DNA from: Erythrocercus mccallii
Taxonomy: Eukaryota > Chordata > Aves > Passeriformes > Dicruridae
NCBI GenBank assembly: GCA_013397435.1
Contig: VZRG01001335.1
Location: forward strand, 39,510 to 103,509
Direction of reading: 5' to 3'
Length of the DNA: 64,000 nucleotides
The position numbers were made by a program, and so were the translations under genes. Below are positions 13,401 through 26,329 of this stretch, one piece after another; the stretch's first letter is position 1, and every line of letters starts with the position of its first letter. The notes under the pieces were generated by a model. The model ran no database searches, was not told the DNA's origin, and worked only from the letters and a program-made list of their open reading frames with translations.

Positions 13401-14159
13401 ACTCTTCCTCACATCACTGCAGACTGAGGTTTTCCCTCTGCTCCACATAGGCCAGATATAATCCCTTCTGATTAGAGCCTTTTCTCTTTGATGCTCTCCT
13501 TTGTCATCCACACACTGGGAAAATTGCTCTCTGTTGAATTACATGCTCTGTGCCGTTTGCATAGTTGTCTTTTTCAACCTGGAAGCAAAGCTGTCTGTGC
13601 CTGAGCAGCAATAGGATTCTGACTTCTAGTAAATCTTTGATTAATGAAGCTCAGGTAAACAGATTAGTCATTAACCTTTGCTTCTCATGATCAGATTACT
13701 TATTGATGTAGAGTGGTTGTGCTGCTCCCATGCTGCCAGGGATGGGAACCTTGCTTTCCCTTCAAACTTCAAGAATCTTCCCACCATCTAAAAAGAACTC
13801 CCTTTCAGGATGGGGATATCAGAGAGCTTCTGCCTCTGCAGGGAGTCATCCATTTTGTATGGGATCACACTGCAATCAGGGCACTTTCATGCAAATATTA
13901 ATTGGTGTTGCCCACGAGTAGAGTGTACTGTTCCTGTCTCTGGTTCTATATTTCAGCTAGAGAGCTGTCAGTGAGGGGAACTCAGCTGAGGCAGTTCTGA
14001 ATGCAGTGAAGTATAATCAGAATAGAAAGATAAAGCTTCATATTTTCTAGCTCATCAAGAAACTGAGCTTCACATTTGCACTTTCAGTTTTGCATCCTGT
14101 AAACCCCAGTCCTCACTCCCATTTCCAGTCCTGGGATCCCCTGTGCACACAGCTATTAG
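10408..14159. other. Unique non-coding sequence
   Basis: No gene is recognised. The 10.45-10.83 kb part is GC-richer and stop-poor in several frames on both strands, giving a 151-codon plus-strand frame without any familiar domain. A short (AT)n run lies at 11079-11092 and a run of 12 A at 11111-11122. The remainder is unremarkable unique sequence. Confidence 0.65.
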
Positions 14160-14290
14160 CAGATGGAAATTTAGCAACTGATCTGTGGGCCCAGTTGGGT
14201 AATCAAACATTTAATTACTAACAATTATCCATTAATGCTTATAAATTAGGTTGCCAAACCACTTTTACAGACTACAAATATTTGCATCTA
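14160..14290. promoter_or_regulatory. Candidate homeodomain-site-rich element
   Basis: Within about 130 bp there are several homeodomain-type cores: CATTTAATTACTAAC, CCATTAATGC and TATAAATTAGG. TAATCAAAC and ATATTTGCATC, an octamer-like match, lie at the edges. Density of such cores in otherwise unique AT-rich DNA is typical of vertebrate non-coding regulatory elements, but AT-rich DNA also yields them by chance. Conservation was not testable. Confidence 0.3.
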
Positions 14291-17200
14291 GACTTGTCTG
14301 CAGAAATGGAAGATGCCTGTGAAAAGCTACACCACAACATCCAACACTGGCATTTTCATCCGGATTCTTCAGCCTGACACAAAAAATTCAAATATTTGCT
14401 GCATCAGAAAGGAATGAAAAATTAGGAAATAAGAAGTTGAAATTGAGGAAATCATGAAAATCAGGTCCTAAGTCAAATTCCAGGCTTGCTTGATTTCTCT
14501 CACATTAAGATTCTTCTTCCTTTTTACCCTTCTCTCTTGCCTCTTCCTCTGGAGCTGATTAAACATTTGCCTCCACCCTATGAATATATACTAGTCCAGA
14601 GGGCTTATTTTATTCTGAATTACTTCCTGGTATTAATAATGTTTTTTTATGACTCATCATGCATCTAGGAATATTGTTTATTAAAATAAAGTCTAACAAC
14701 TTTTTGATTTCAGGTAACACTTCAGAGATGAACGTGTGCTTTTCACTACCACTCCTAACTAGAAGAGACTAACCCTCTCCAGTAAGAACACACTGCATTG
14801 CTATGCAGAAAATGTAAACCAACTCTATGAAAGGGTTCCAGTTCCCATCCTGTTAAGTAAGTTTTGCTTTCTATAATTGTCTGCTTTCTCCCGTCTGTTT
14901 TATTAAAGTGATGTGGTTATGAGCTTGTCCACGTGACCTCTCCCTTTGCTCACAAGGGAAATGTTGGAGTGGTATTGCAAGCATTGGGACTTCAAGGCTA
15001 CATTTAAATTAGTAAATTCAAACGTGTCTGGAAACATTCCCAGGGCTAGAACAAAACTGTTTATACAGTCAACTGCTAAGCTGTTCTCTGGCATGAATTT
15101 GGCCCCTTCCAGCTCCTTTTTTCCCTGAATGGATTGTGATCACAGCATGGCCAAGAAGCAGTGCACATGAAACTCCCACTTTTTGAGAGGATAAATGAGT
15201 ATACTTGTATGTGTGCTGTCCACCTGCTGGCCTCAGTGCTTATTCCTGAGTGAATTTTATTTACCTGGTGAGGTAGAACCAAACCACCTTGAACTTAGTA
15301 CCCAGGCAAACAATTTTCTTTGGAGAATCACACTGATTTGAGGCAAATGATGCAAATGGTAGGGACCAAAATTAGCCACTATCATGCACAGTAAAAGCTG
15401 ATGCATGTGCAAAATTAGGCTCCCAGTAACAATCTGGATAAGTATCAGTTGGATCTGAATGTTGTAAAAGCTGAGCATTATAAAGACAGGGTCCTCAGCT
15501 GAAAACTAATGTCTCTTGTTGCAGTATCAGGCTCAAACACTCTGCCAAAGAAACAGTGCCAGAGGAGTTGCAGAAAGGAGAGGGTGTGACGGTTTAATGG
15601 GATTTTAGTAAAATATGATATATTTTTTTTAATTTGCCTGAGTGTTTTATTCTTTTTAAGTAACTCTGAAGGGATCATCTAATTCTATAGATAAGCCATG
15701 TATAGTCACCAGCCCAACATAAATTAATTGAAATGGCTGCTGAACACAACACTTACTTTTCCTGAGAATGCAAGAAGTTCTTCAAGGACTACATACTCTC
15801 TGTCTCCTACCTCCCCTGGGGTCTCTTTCCCCTCTTTTTCATCTTTTTTTTTTCTCTTTCTTGATGCCCAAGATGGTTCCATTAGTCTTGCAAATATTAA
15901 TTCCCAATGCAAACAGAGTGTGTCAGGTGCAGGGTGATGTAAATGGAAAATTAATTGAAGAGCAACGTGTAGGCTTGTGCTATACAATGTCCTCAGCATG
16001 AATACTCAAACAGAAACCTGCCAGTGACTTGCTGCCCCTCAAAAGCCCTTCCACACATGGAACACAAAGCTGGGCTGCTGGAACAGGAGGTGCACACGAG
16101 TTTTTTGAACGGTGCTTGGTAATTGGTTCCTCTTTGGGGGTTTGTTGTTCCAGGATCACAGCAGGGTTGGCTGCACAGCCAGGACGGAGCTGTTGCCCCT
16201 CCCTCGCTCAAGGCCTGACCCAAACAGGGCCCCAGGAGAGCCAGGGTGAAGGTTTTGTCATCCTCCTCTTTCCAAGGCAATCAGTCCCTCAGGAAAGGTC
16301 AGGCTGCCACCAGCTGCAAAGCTCCTGTTAACCCTCTCCAGTCAGGAGTGGTCAAAACCCATTACTGACCACAGAGCTGTGAGCGGGAGCTTTTGGAGCT
16401 TCTTCCCAATCCCTGACAATGCAAAGTACAGAAAATGATCAATGAGTTTTACTGCTTTATCTGTTTCATAAATTGTCCTCAGATTATGATGCTGTTGAAA
16501 TCACTTCCTGCAGATGCTTTGTGAAAAAAGGAATTTCTTCAACACTTTGTAACAATTGTTTGTAATCTATGTTATTTTGACAAGACCCTGTTGATGATAT
16601 AGTGATTTTTTTTTTGACTCATGGATTAGAAGAGTTTTAGATTTCTGAATTATTAGATTTGGAGGTGAGAATTCAGAATTTGATTTCAATTAATAGGCTT
16701 TCAATCCAGAAGAGATAATAGTTCGCTCATTCTGTGTCCTTGAACAGCACAAACCAGAGGTTTCAGGCAGTTCTTTCCCCTCAGACTTTGATGTATGAGT
16801 ACATTTGACAAAGCTTTATCTCCTAGAAAATTATTCAGTCTTTCTTTCAAGCCATATAGAATTCTCCTGCTTTCAATAAAAATCCCAGATGTTCCCATGA
16901 CTTCCCTCTCATTAAAATAATTTGCTACAGTATTCCTGGGAAACTAATAGAAGTAGTTGAGAATACAAGCAGAATTTGTAATGAATTTTCACACACTTTT
17001 TTAGTATTTTCCTAGCAAAAGTCCCAAGTTCTGAGCTGTTGCTGCTCATTTTTATCCAGACTCGTTATATCTGGTTTAGTGACATCAGCAGTCTGGATCC
17101 TTTCTCTGGTCAATGAAGAAAAATAAACTGTCCCAGAGGAGCTGCATTTTCCAAGGCTGGTCTCTCTATTGACTACAGTAGGAGGCTGGAAAAACCAGCA

Positions 17201-18979
17201 GACCCTCATCATCTCAACAAGATATTTAAATTTAGGTGGGAAATATCCTGGCTCTGCTTGCTCATCCTTAGGGCTGGTTCTTGGAGTGAAAGAGTGGGGC
17301 ACAAATGTGAAAAACCCAAGGAAATCTATAACCCATCTCCAGCAATCCTTACTGGTCTTTTCTGGTACTACTGACATATATTTTAAAGAATCCACCAGAG
17401 TCAAAATTGTTTCCACTCTCACTGAAATTATAACTCTATTTCTCAGTCTTATCATCAGCATCCTGAGGCTTTTTTTGCTCACCAGGGGAAAAGCCATAGG
17501 TCAGATCTTTAACATGCACATTATTAACTTTCTAAATCCTACTTTCTCTTAGGATTTACTTGACTAGATAATTTCTATTTATTTTGGACACACTCTGATA
17601 TTGTGTCTATAGAGATTTGTGGGTAAAGTACAGATGATACAAAGGATTTTGCTTTTTACTCTTAACCACCCCCTGACCACCACCACCAACAATCTTTCTG
17701 CCTCCTTTCACATTTCCGTTTTCTCTTGTCTCCTGTTTCTCTGCACTCAGCATCCTGCAAAGCAGTGCTGTACAGTCTTCCAGTAAATATCTCATTTAAA
17801 GAGTGAGGAAGCCTGAATTAAATAGGGCAGGGACTCTTGCTGGCTCGAGTTAATGGAGATTTCTTTCAGTGAGATGTCAGATCTAGACAGTTCAGCTCTG
17901 CCAGCATTGTGAGAACCCTTCCTCCCACATTTAACAGTGTATAAACAATGATCCACTAGGAAGGTGTGTGATAGCCTTTGGATGGGGCCAAGACTCATTT
18001 TTAGGTATTTTCTCATAATTCAGAGCCACAGCTTATAACCTCATATAAGTGAATGAGAACAGCAAGAAAACCAAGTCCTGGAACCAGGAGCAGCTGCCAT
18101 TGGCTCAAAGGCAGAAAAGAAACGCCACCATCTTGGCCCAGTCTGGATAAATTAATTATTCTCTGTCCTGCAACCAGTGGAAAATATGGATGTGTCTATG
18201 TGATAGCTACAGAAGACAACCTGACAAGTTTGGAAGGTGAAATTATTCTAATTGGTATAACTGAAGCCAAAATTTGAGACAATGTTACCCAGTAGCTGAA
18301 AATTTCATGATCATAAAGGTGGTCCTCTTCAATCTTCAGAGAAAAAGCATCTAATAGGGGATCATGTAATGGTAGTGATGCATTGCAATGAGAATGCTGG
18401 AGCTCACAAAAATTAGCACTGCTCTTGACACTCCCAAAATTGTGCCACTTTGTACTCTGGAGGGTACATTAGGGTAATGAACAATTTCTCCTGGGTGGTA
18501 TCTGCCACCACTTGACAGTTTCATAAATGTGATCGCTTCAGAAGTGACAAAACTTCCATCCTTGCTGGGGGAAAATAATAAAAAAGGTTAATTAACCCCA
18601 AGCTTTCTTTTCTGAAGCACACCCTCCAGGAGCATCAGCACACACAAAGTTGTGCTACTAATGCTTTTTTTGGTGCAGAAAACCATCTTGTGTTTTCACA
18701 TATGCTTCCAACACGAGAAGTTTCCTCATTCTGACAAAATGTGTTCCCTATATTTTTAGAGTTGGGTTAAAACTCTGCTGCTGAGGAGAGGACACAGGGC
18801 AGTCACACAGCTGCTCCCAGGGCAAATATCAGAAGTGCTGGCACTAATGGGGAAGCAACAATGCCCTTTGCTTCCCTGCCCCTGCCCTCCACTTCTCCCT
18901 TCCTCCTGGGCCTGACACCCTGCGCAGGGAAACCTGCCCCTGGTTTGCAGATTGATCTGCTGTTATCCTGCCCCAAAAC
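14291..18979. other. Unique non-coding sequence
   Basis: No gene or mobile element is recognised. A pyrimidine-rich tract lies at about 15808-15862. At 17012-17552 both strands are open at once (161 codons minus, 127 codons plus), but neither translation resembles a known family, so this is taken as chance. Confidence 0.6.
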
Positions 18980-19003
18980 AAGCAAACAAACAAACAAACA
19001 AGA
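18980..19003. repeat. (CAAA)n microsatellite
   Basis: Five near-perfect AAAC units (AGCAAACAAACAAACAAAC) follow CCCCAAAACA. It is short and of low complexity. Confidence 0.9.
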
Positions 19004-20010
19004 ACTCATCTGTTCAGAGAAGATACGATTAATAAATGGCCACGAGGATGAGGAGAACCAGTGAGAGTGCAAACACAGCCAAGAGCATGTGTGCAGTGTG
19101 CTCAGGATGGATTGCCCAACCCTTAGGGAAGCAAAACACAAAAGTTACATTTCCGCCAGACGACATGAACAGCTTGTCACCAAAAAAACAGGTTTAAAGG
19201 CTACGCTTGCCTTCTCTCATGCACCCCTCCCTCTTCTCCTTACAGCATTCCTGTTGTCCAATAAATAGGTTGTGATTAACTCTTCCTAAATAGGGAAGTA
19301 GCACTACACCTATAAGTTTCTCAAGAAAAGTAAAGATACGTCAGATGAAAAAATGAGGATGGCTTTGCAGAGGATAAGGAAGAGCTTCCCAAGGCACACA
19401 GAGGTGGTCACAGCTCACAGCCCACCACATGAGGTGGGATGGCTCACACCTGGGCGTGCTGGCTCACACTGCACTGAGCCCTGAGCAAGGTATTGCCTGG
19501 TATCTTCCTCGTCAGGTCTCATCAGGACCAACCCACATCGACATCCGTTACTGAATTCCTGAAAAGAGTGGGTTAATGGTTCACAAAAATCCATAAAAGA
19601 TTGCCTTGATGGGAGAGCCATCCTGGAATGACAGAGTGGTTTTTTTTCCTGACAGCAATACTCTCACATTTACTTAGAGAGCAGAAGCTGTGATATCTAA
19701 TTCTGGCTTAAAGTCTCTCAGAGTCTGGTGTTCTCCACCTCCCCTGCTAGTGACCAAGCAGTTTTTTCTCTGTCGAGGCTGGAGCTGCTGGTGATGTTAA
19801 AACAAACAGCCAGGACTGCCCCTGTGCCCCAGGCACACAGAGGGCACAGCAGGGTTTGTGCTCCCTGGCTGAATTTGCTCAGTGTTACCACCCAGCAACA
19901 GCCCATGCAGCTGATTGCTGCAGAGTGTTCTGGGTGTTGAAACACACAAAGCTTCTTAGGGCTTCCCCCTTGCATGATCTGTCTTTTCAGGCCTCAGCTT
20001 TTCCTGCCTG
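19004..20010. other. Unique non-coding sequence
   Basis: No recognisable gene. The longest frames are under 90 codons and overlap on opposite strands. A polypyrimidine tract ending in an AG (CTCTTCTCCTTACAG, near 19230-19246) looks like a splice acceptor, but no good donor follows. Confidence 0.6.
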
Positions 20011-20084
20011 TTTCTTTATTTATCATTTATTTATTTATTTATTTATTTAGTCATTTATTTTAATTTGTTAATTATTTATTTATT
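20011..20084. repeat. (ATTT)n microsatellite, interrupted
   Basis: About 74 bp built mainly from TTTA units, with perfect runs at 20025-20048 and 20071-20084 and a degenerate middle (TAGTCATTTATTTTAATTTG). Microsatellites of this kind are often length-variable between individuals. Confidence 0.9.
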
Positions 20085-23000
20085 CAGTAGTCTCACTAGG
20101 ATATACAGTGACCAGTATTCTTTAGATCTAATAAAAAAAAGGCTGCAGACTGGGTTGAATGTCCTCATTTCCCATTTCAGACTACTTCAGAAGCCAATTT
20201 TTAAAGACTGTCAGAACAGTGTCCCTCTGGTGACCAGGGTTCAAAGCCCCCTGAGATGATCACTCAGCCGTTCAGGAGTTGCAGGAGCTTTCACAGTCAG
20301 GGCAAAGAACATTATGGATAAGAAAGCAGGATTAAGCCCTGACATTTCTGCTTGAAGCTTGACCAAGCAACTTGGAAGAGGCTGAGAAATCCTCTTGGTG
20401 CACCTGCACAGGCTCAGCCCTTGGCTCCAGTGCACACACGAGGGCTTCACTGGGCCAGCAATGGTGGAAACAACATCATGTCCTATTAACAATACATATG
20501 CAGATGGACACTTTTGGCTGGATTGTGTTGTTGGGCTGCTTTTACCATAGATCTAATCTCTTCACCTTTGGCATTCAAAATGTGTTTTAATTAACCCACT
20601 AGCAGAACACTAGGCTGGGATGGTCTGATCATTTTTAACCTTATTTTCCTGAATGAAAACAATGCTGGCCAAATTGACTGTACACTGTCACCTTAATTAC
20701 CTGTCTTAGACAATCCCTTTCACACTCACTTGCAGTTTATCACCGTACAACACAAAAACTCTTCCTCTAAAAAAAAACTTTAAATGCTTCTGAGATTCAA
20801 ACTGTAGATTGCTTGTGCAGCTATAATCTTAAAGAACATCTGCTACATTTGTGTGGTAAAGGAAGTCTCTTTAGAATACAGCCTTTGATTTCTATAAAAG
20901 ACAAATCAGGCCACATGTTTTTGTTTTGAATGCTTCTCATCACAAGAGGAAATTTTCTGCAGCTTGGAATTTTGAAGGCATGAAAAATGTATTTATTTTT
21001 TTAAACAAAGAGTGCACATAAGAGCATCAACAAAACTCCTTGGAAGTGTTAAAAACCATTCCTCTATCATCTTTAAAGAAACACTAACGACTGCCTGACC
21101 CACATTTTGATCTACCTTTCTGTCTTAAGTTTATCTGGGTCATATCATGTCTTTGATCCAAACATATAACTCCCATTGACATCTCAGACCTTAGGAGGTT
21201 CACCCGTCATTAGCTCTGGAGCTGCTAATAGCCCAGACAAGCAGAAGATTGGGAGGTTTCCCTGGGTTTTTTTCATTTGTCTCTCAAAGTGAGTGTGTCA
21301 ATAGTGGTGGATTGACAAACTGGCTTTGACACCAGTGTGCACTGAAGGCAGGAATCGATGGTACCTTGTGGCTGAGTGATCCACAACTTTTTTTTTTTTG
21401 GTCTGATTCCTAACTATCTATTTTTTAAGAAACTATGAAAAAATAAAAGCTTCTGGCTTTTCATTGGGAACCTCTTGTTTAAGACTCTAAAGCTGGTTTG
21501 TTGCTGCCCATTTCTTCCACCTACATCTCCTCTCTCTTCTTCATGGGGATACTAGAGATTCCCACACTCAGCTTTTCCAAAACAGACCACGCTTGTAGAG
21601 AATCATCTTCTACACTTATCAACCACCCAAATGCTTCACAGTATCTCTCTCTTCCCTGCTTTTTTCCCCCTGGTGAGAGGTTTTGAGCTAAAACAGCCCC
21701 TATGTCTCCAACCACTTCAAACCAAGGGTTGAATTCTACCTAAGATGGGCTCTTAGTCCTGGGTGTGGAATCACACCGTTCCATTCTCCCTCTCCAAGGG
21801 GTAGAGGAGTCCACAGGTCCCTGCTGCAAGCCCAGGGCAGGAGGGAAGCAGCAGGGATGTGATGCAGGAGCACAGCTCAGCCAGGTACACCAGTGGATGT
21901 TACATTTAGAGGGGTGCACACAAATGTCTAAAACACAATGTCTATTGTCTCAGCACATGAATCAAATGCACAGTCAGTATCTGCCTTTTGATAAGCTTCT
22001 GATTACCAAGATTATTTTTACTTTTGCATGCTAGGAATAGACTTTTGCTGTGATTTGAAATGCAAAAGCTACAGTTCTGCATAACTAAGAAACTGATACA
22101 GAAAAACAATTATGATTAAATTTTAAAAACTCAGATCACCAACCTTGTAGCAAATCTATTACAATTTTGGAGGCCTGTCAAGCAGGTATGGCTAAAGAGT
22201 GCCCTGCTGATAGCAGCTGTGACCTGAAGCACTTCCTTTCAAGTGATAATTGCTGTCAAAGTCGGGGGACAAGTAATGAGGGCAGAAAAGCATTTCAGTT
22301 GTAGCAGCTTGGATAGCTCTCATATAATTTGTATTTTCATTCACTGGAAATACTTCATTAGTTGTCAATTATTTTTAGTTTGTGGTGGAGGTTTTTTTTC
22401 AGCTCATTCATTTCTCTTGTAGTCAGTCACTCATCCCATGTTTTAATGCCAAAGAGGTATCAAAATTCATGTATTTATACCTTAGGTGCTGCCCAGAGCT
22501 CTAACTGAAGTCAATATAAAGATACCAGTTAGTTTAAGGTCCACTTGTTTGTGTCTCTGCTTTTCCTGCTAAGCTTCTAATCAAACTCAGTTTCACTGTT
22601 CTGTGAAATACAGGATACTTCTTAAAGGATAATAGACTCAGTTTCATCTGAAGATTTACTGTGAAAGAGAATAATCTTTCTTTTGCATGTGGAATGGCAA
22701 AAGTCCATGGAGATAAATTTGGAAAGGTGGGGAGGCTCTGTCATTGATGACTCCTGGCTCTACCAGAGGTATCAGGCCTTAGGCAGAGTGGGCAGAGGAT
22801 CAGAGCTCTGCCTGAGCTCCCACCAGCCTATTTTCCCTGTAGAAATCCCTCCCCCAGTCAACAAACCAAGTTCCTCCACTCCATGTCGTCGTGCATTTGA
22901 GAGAGAGAGCACAGTGCAAATGCACACTGGAGTCTGCTCAAAGTGGTGGCAGATGTTTTTCATCACAGCAAAAGAGCCTCTTGTGCAAGTAGCAAGACAG

Positions 23001-23104
23001 AGCTTCTAATTTATTTTTTTTTTTTGCACAGAATAACTGTGTATTTACATAGTTGTGAAATTACTTTTTTGATAAAGAATCAGATTTGCGAAACATTTGA
23101 TGCA
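20085..23104. other. Unique non-coding sequence
   Basis: About 3 kb without a recognised gene. Runs of T at 21390-21400 and 23010-23025 are simple. AT-rich parts at 20.6-21.1 kb and 22.05-22.7 kb have scattered homeodomain-like cores without clear clustering. Confidence 0.6.
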
Positions 23105-23215
23105 TTTTTTTTTTCCTGTAGTCATGTCCTCCCCTTGCTCTGAGATGCAGCATTCCTTGCTAACAACTTTCTCCTCTCCTTAGTACCCTCATCTGTATCA
23201 TGCTTGGAAAGAGGT
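23105..23215 (-). mobile_element. Possible MIR SINE relic
   Basis: Read on the minus strand, the stretch contains ACAGATGAGGGTACTAAGG, then GAGAG, GTTGTTAGCAAGG and CAGAGCAAGGGGAGGAC. This follows the order of the MIR 3' half (ACAGATGAGGAAACTGAGG, GAGAGGTTAAG, TTGCCCAAGG, GCAGAGCCGGGA). The match is by eye and diverged, as expected for an element more than 100 million years old. A RepeatMasker run would settle it. Confidence 0.38.
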
Positions 23216-24179
23216 CCCGGGCTAATTGTCATTCAAACATTCACCCAAAGCCTAGAGGAATGCATGGAAGAGCTCCTGGAGGATTCAGCAAGGCTTGGAC
23301 TGGGTACTGAGCTCTGGGTGCAGTGAGTAACCAACCCACTGCACCCTGCCAGGTTTCAGCTTTGATTAATGAAGGTGCAACTCTTTGCAGAAATGATTCA
23401 TAAAACCTTTTGAGTGCACCAGAGCTCCTTCTTGACCAAAGTTTTCACAGTTTCCATGTGATTTCTGTAGAAACATACTGAAAAGCTGAGGCCTTGCTTG
23501 AAGCTGTGGTGTACTCTGAGCTCACAACTAAAAGTGTGATCAGAGGGGAAGGTGAGCCCTCAGCTCACTCCTGAGGTGAATTTGAATGGCACAACCCCCT
23601 GATTTTCTGGTGCTTTCTACTCCGTATCAGCCTGTTCAGAAGTTCAAGCAATTCAAGAAAGTCCAAGTATGCGTTTCACTTTTACTGAGATGAGAAATAT
23701 CAGCTATGTTAAAACAGCAAGCAGTCAGGATTCTGCTTTGCTGTGAATCTAAACCCCTTTTAAAAATTCTGACCAGATATGGAGGAAAGTCAGACACAGA
23801 TTCACATAATACCATTGCAGCTAGATTTTCAGCTCTTCTGTACAGCTATGGCATCGAGTTCTAATATTTTTAGCCTTTTTTAATATAAATAATCTTGTTT
23901 CTCAACTATAAAGCAAGTGCGGGTGAGGAGGTGGTGACTGTCACTGCAGGATTAAAAAGGGAGAGAAATGCTTCTGCAGTGCCCCACATTGGATGGAGTT
24001 CTGACCTTTGTCTCCTGCATCCAGAGATGGAGAGGACAGGAGCAGCTTTTTCCAAGGAGCTCAGGTCCCAGTAGTTCCCATTATAACTCCATGACTCAGC
24101 ACCTAACGTGATCTCTGCCCCTGACACCAGCAGGGTGAAGAAAAGAGAAATACCCAGTCACCCTTGGAGCGACGTGTCT
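23216..24179. other. Unique non-coding sequence
   Basis: I see no gene, RNA or mobile element. Open frames are under 75 codons. Confidence 0.6.
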
Positions 24180-24300
24180 TGCTGACAGTTCATTTGCCAA
24201 CAGCACTCTGTGGCTTTGCATATTAATTAAGCAGCGAATTAATTCATTAATGTTGCCGACACGGAGAGCAGAACATACCTTCATTGCATAATGCCTGATC
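24180..24300. promoter_or_regulatory. Candidate POU/homeodomain regulatory element
   Basis: The sequence CTTTGCATATTAATTAA (24214-24230) joins an octamer-like TTTGCAT to a TAATTAA homeodomain core. It is followed within 25 bp by GAATTAATTCATTAATG, which has two more cores, and then by CATTGCATAATGCC. GCCGAC and CACGG supply CpGs unusual for such AT-rich sequence. POU and homeodomain factors bind sites of these types; occupancy and constraint are inference. Confidence 0.35.
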
Positions 24301-25705
24301 CCATTATCAACAAGCTGAATTCTGCCCTCAGCTCACCTACATGATGGCACTGCTGACTCCAACAGATGCCACAAGGAAACGTCTGGGGGCAGCTTTTGGC
24401 CTGACTTGTTTCATTGTGCTCCAGACAGCCATGAGGCACTTTCATTCCTGTAAGTAAATTTTCCTTCAGAAGCTTGGCAAAGTAAAACCTCAGACACTTT
24501 TGGGCTCTTTGCCCAACTTGAGAACAAGGGGCACAAAAAAAGGTTCATTTTTCTCACCAGCTACAAATTTGATTGACGTGGAGGGCTGGTCCTATTAAGC
24601 TGAGATCTGGCCTGGGTTCAATGTATTTGGAAGCCTAGTTACAAACACATTAAAACAACTTTAACAGAGATTTTGTCAACCTATCAAAGACAAATCAAGA
24701 GTGATTTCCCTGATGCCTCTGCTGAATTGGGTAAATTCCATCTATTGACTTCAAGAACTGCGTGCTGGTAATTTTTTTCTCTGTCTTTTTCTCCAGAGGA
24801 ATTTGACATGATCAGATCTACTCTGATGTCTCATAATCACATTTTCTTTCCCCTTCCTCTCTCCTCTTTTGCAGGGTGCTTTGAGTGTTGCTACCAGGTA
24901 TAGAAGATATGTATGTTAGAGAAAAGAGACGGGCCAAATTAAGAAATGTGTTTAAAAAAATTAACTCAGTAGAACCTACTTTACTTTAACCTGGCCTGCT
25001 CTGCAATTTCTCTGGCTTCTATCACATAGAGGCCCTTGGAATGGCATCTACAGGACTGCTCAGGTTAAAAAAAATAGCCATTAAGAACAGATTTTATGGC
25101 ATGTGGAATGAACTAAATGCCTTCAGCTTGAAGCACTGGAATTGGAGGAGTAAAAGCTTGTCAATTCACGTACAGCATGAAAAAGGTAAATGTGTGTTGG
25201 TAAATGTCACTTCCATGCAATAAATAAATGGAGGAATTTTCTTTTTGGGGGACAATGGACATCACAGAGCTGGGGTGCTAGGTTTCAGTGCATGTGGAAT
25301 AAATCTGAACAGGACTGTCTGAAGGATTCCCTGTGGTACCAGAAAGATTGGCCTTATCTGGGTCCAGATTTTTCATTTTATGTCATGTTAATTTTTAGTT
25401 TGTGTAGCACACACTTGTCACAGGTAACCAGTGACATCTGTCCCCTGACCCTGAGGAAAGGCAGAGAGATGCACACAGGGGCTGCCACATTCCCATTTTA
25501 GGGGAGAAACTCCTGAAAGCATGAAAAGTGCACCAGTATCCTCAGCCAGCGTGCATGGACGAAGCTTGGTGTGACTGACAGAGCTCGACACATTCCTTGG
25601 AGTATGCAGCCACAGCTGCAAGGATTCTGGATGAAACCCACAGGAGCCTCAGTGGTTTCAGCTCTGCAGTGGCACTGGTCCCAGTGCAGACCACAGCGTG
25701 CAGCT
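24301..25705. other. Unique non-coding sequence
   Basis: No recognised gene. A long polypyrimidine tract ending in GCAG at 24874, followed 23 bp later by CAG/GTATAG, forms a possible microexon described under the findings. Nothing else is notable. Confidence 0.6.
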
Positions 25706-26007
25706 GAGCCTTGACACACATGGTGCCACACAGCCGACATGTGCTTAAAGCCACCAGCAGTGCCTTGCAATGACTGTGAGAGCAGAAACACCAAGTTCCT
25801 GCCATGCAGAGCCTTGGTACACAGTGCCACAGAGTCAAAGTGTGTTTAAAGCCATCAGCAGTGTCTTGCAATGATTGTAAGAGCAGAAACACCAAGTTCC
25901 TGCCATGCAGAGCCTCGACACACACAGTGCCACACAGCCAACGTGTGTTTAAAGCCATCAGCACTGATTTTATGAGCAGAAACACTGAGCTCCTGCCATG
26001 CAGAGCC
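25706..26007. repeat. Three-copy tandem repeat, unit about 100 bp
   Basis: Three head-to-tail copies begin at 25706, 25809 and 25910, with unit lengths of 103, 101 and 93 bp; each starts GAGCC. Shared blocks in every copy include CACAGTGCCACA-type sequence, TTTAAAGCCATCAGCA and GAGCAGAAACACCAAG. The third copy has lost about 8 bp in the middle (TTGCAATGA). The minus strand is free of stops in overlapping frames across the array (up to 194 codons), but unit lengths are not constant modulo three, so the frame shifts from copy to copy. That argues against a repeat protein. It is best read as a minisatellite-like local duplication. Confidence 0.93.
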
Positions 26008-26329
26008 CTCCCACCTCCTCTGCACGTGCAGGGCTGGCCTGGGGCTCCTTGGCAGGAACAGCACAGCATGACAGGAGCGAGGGGCCAACAGGTTCCCAGT
26101 GCCCAGAGGCACCCCAGGGTGCACACGGGGGGTGTCCTCGCTGCCGTTCTTTGTCACCAGGCCTGAGGATCAGCCAGCCGGAATGTGGGGCTGCCTCGGA
26201 TGTGCTGAAAGCCTCCTGGGGAATGCACCTCCCTCACCCTAACCCCGGGGCTGTGGGAGCCGTGGGCAGCCAGGCACCGACTGCTCGGAGCAAGCCTGGC
26301 ACACACATCCTTTGTTCTCTCTCTTTCCT
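26008..26329. other. GC-richer unique sequence with scattered CpGs
   Basis: This stretch is GC-richer than its surroundings, with about ten CpGs over 260 bp (for example CTCGCTGCCGTTC and CCGGAATG). It is not dense enough for a classical CpG island, and no initiator, TATA box or downstream coding sequence is apparent. Confidence 0.5.

Noticed and set aside
17012..17552. Region open on both strands (161 and 127 codons)
   Set aside because: I considered a degraded retroelement or gene exon, but neither translation resembles polymerase, integrase, gag or any other family I know.
25542..26126. 194-codon minus-strand frame with repeated peptide-like segments
   Set aside because: The apparent repeats come from the tandem DNA repeat at 25706-26007, whose unit lengths change the reading frame from copy to copy, so no common repeat peptide is encoded.
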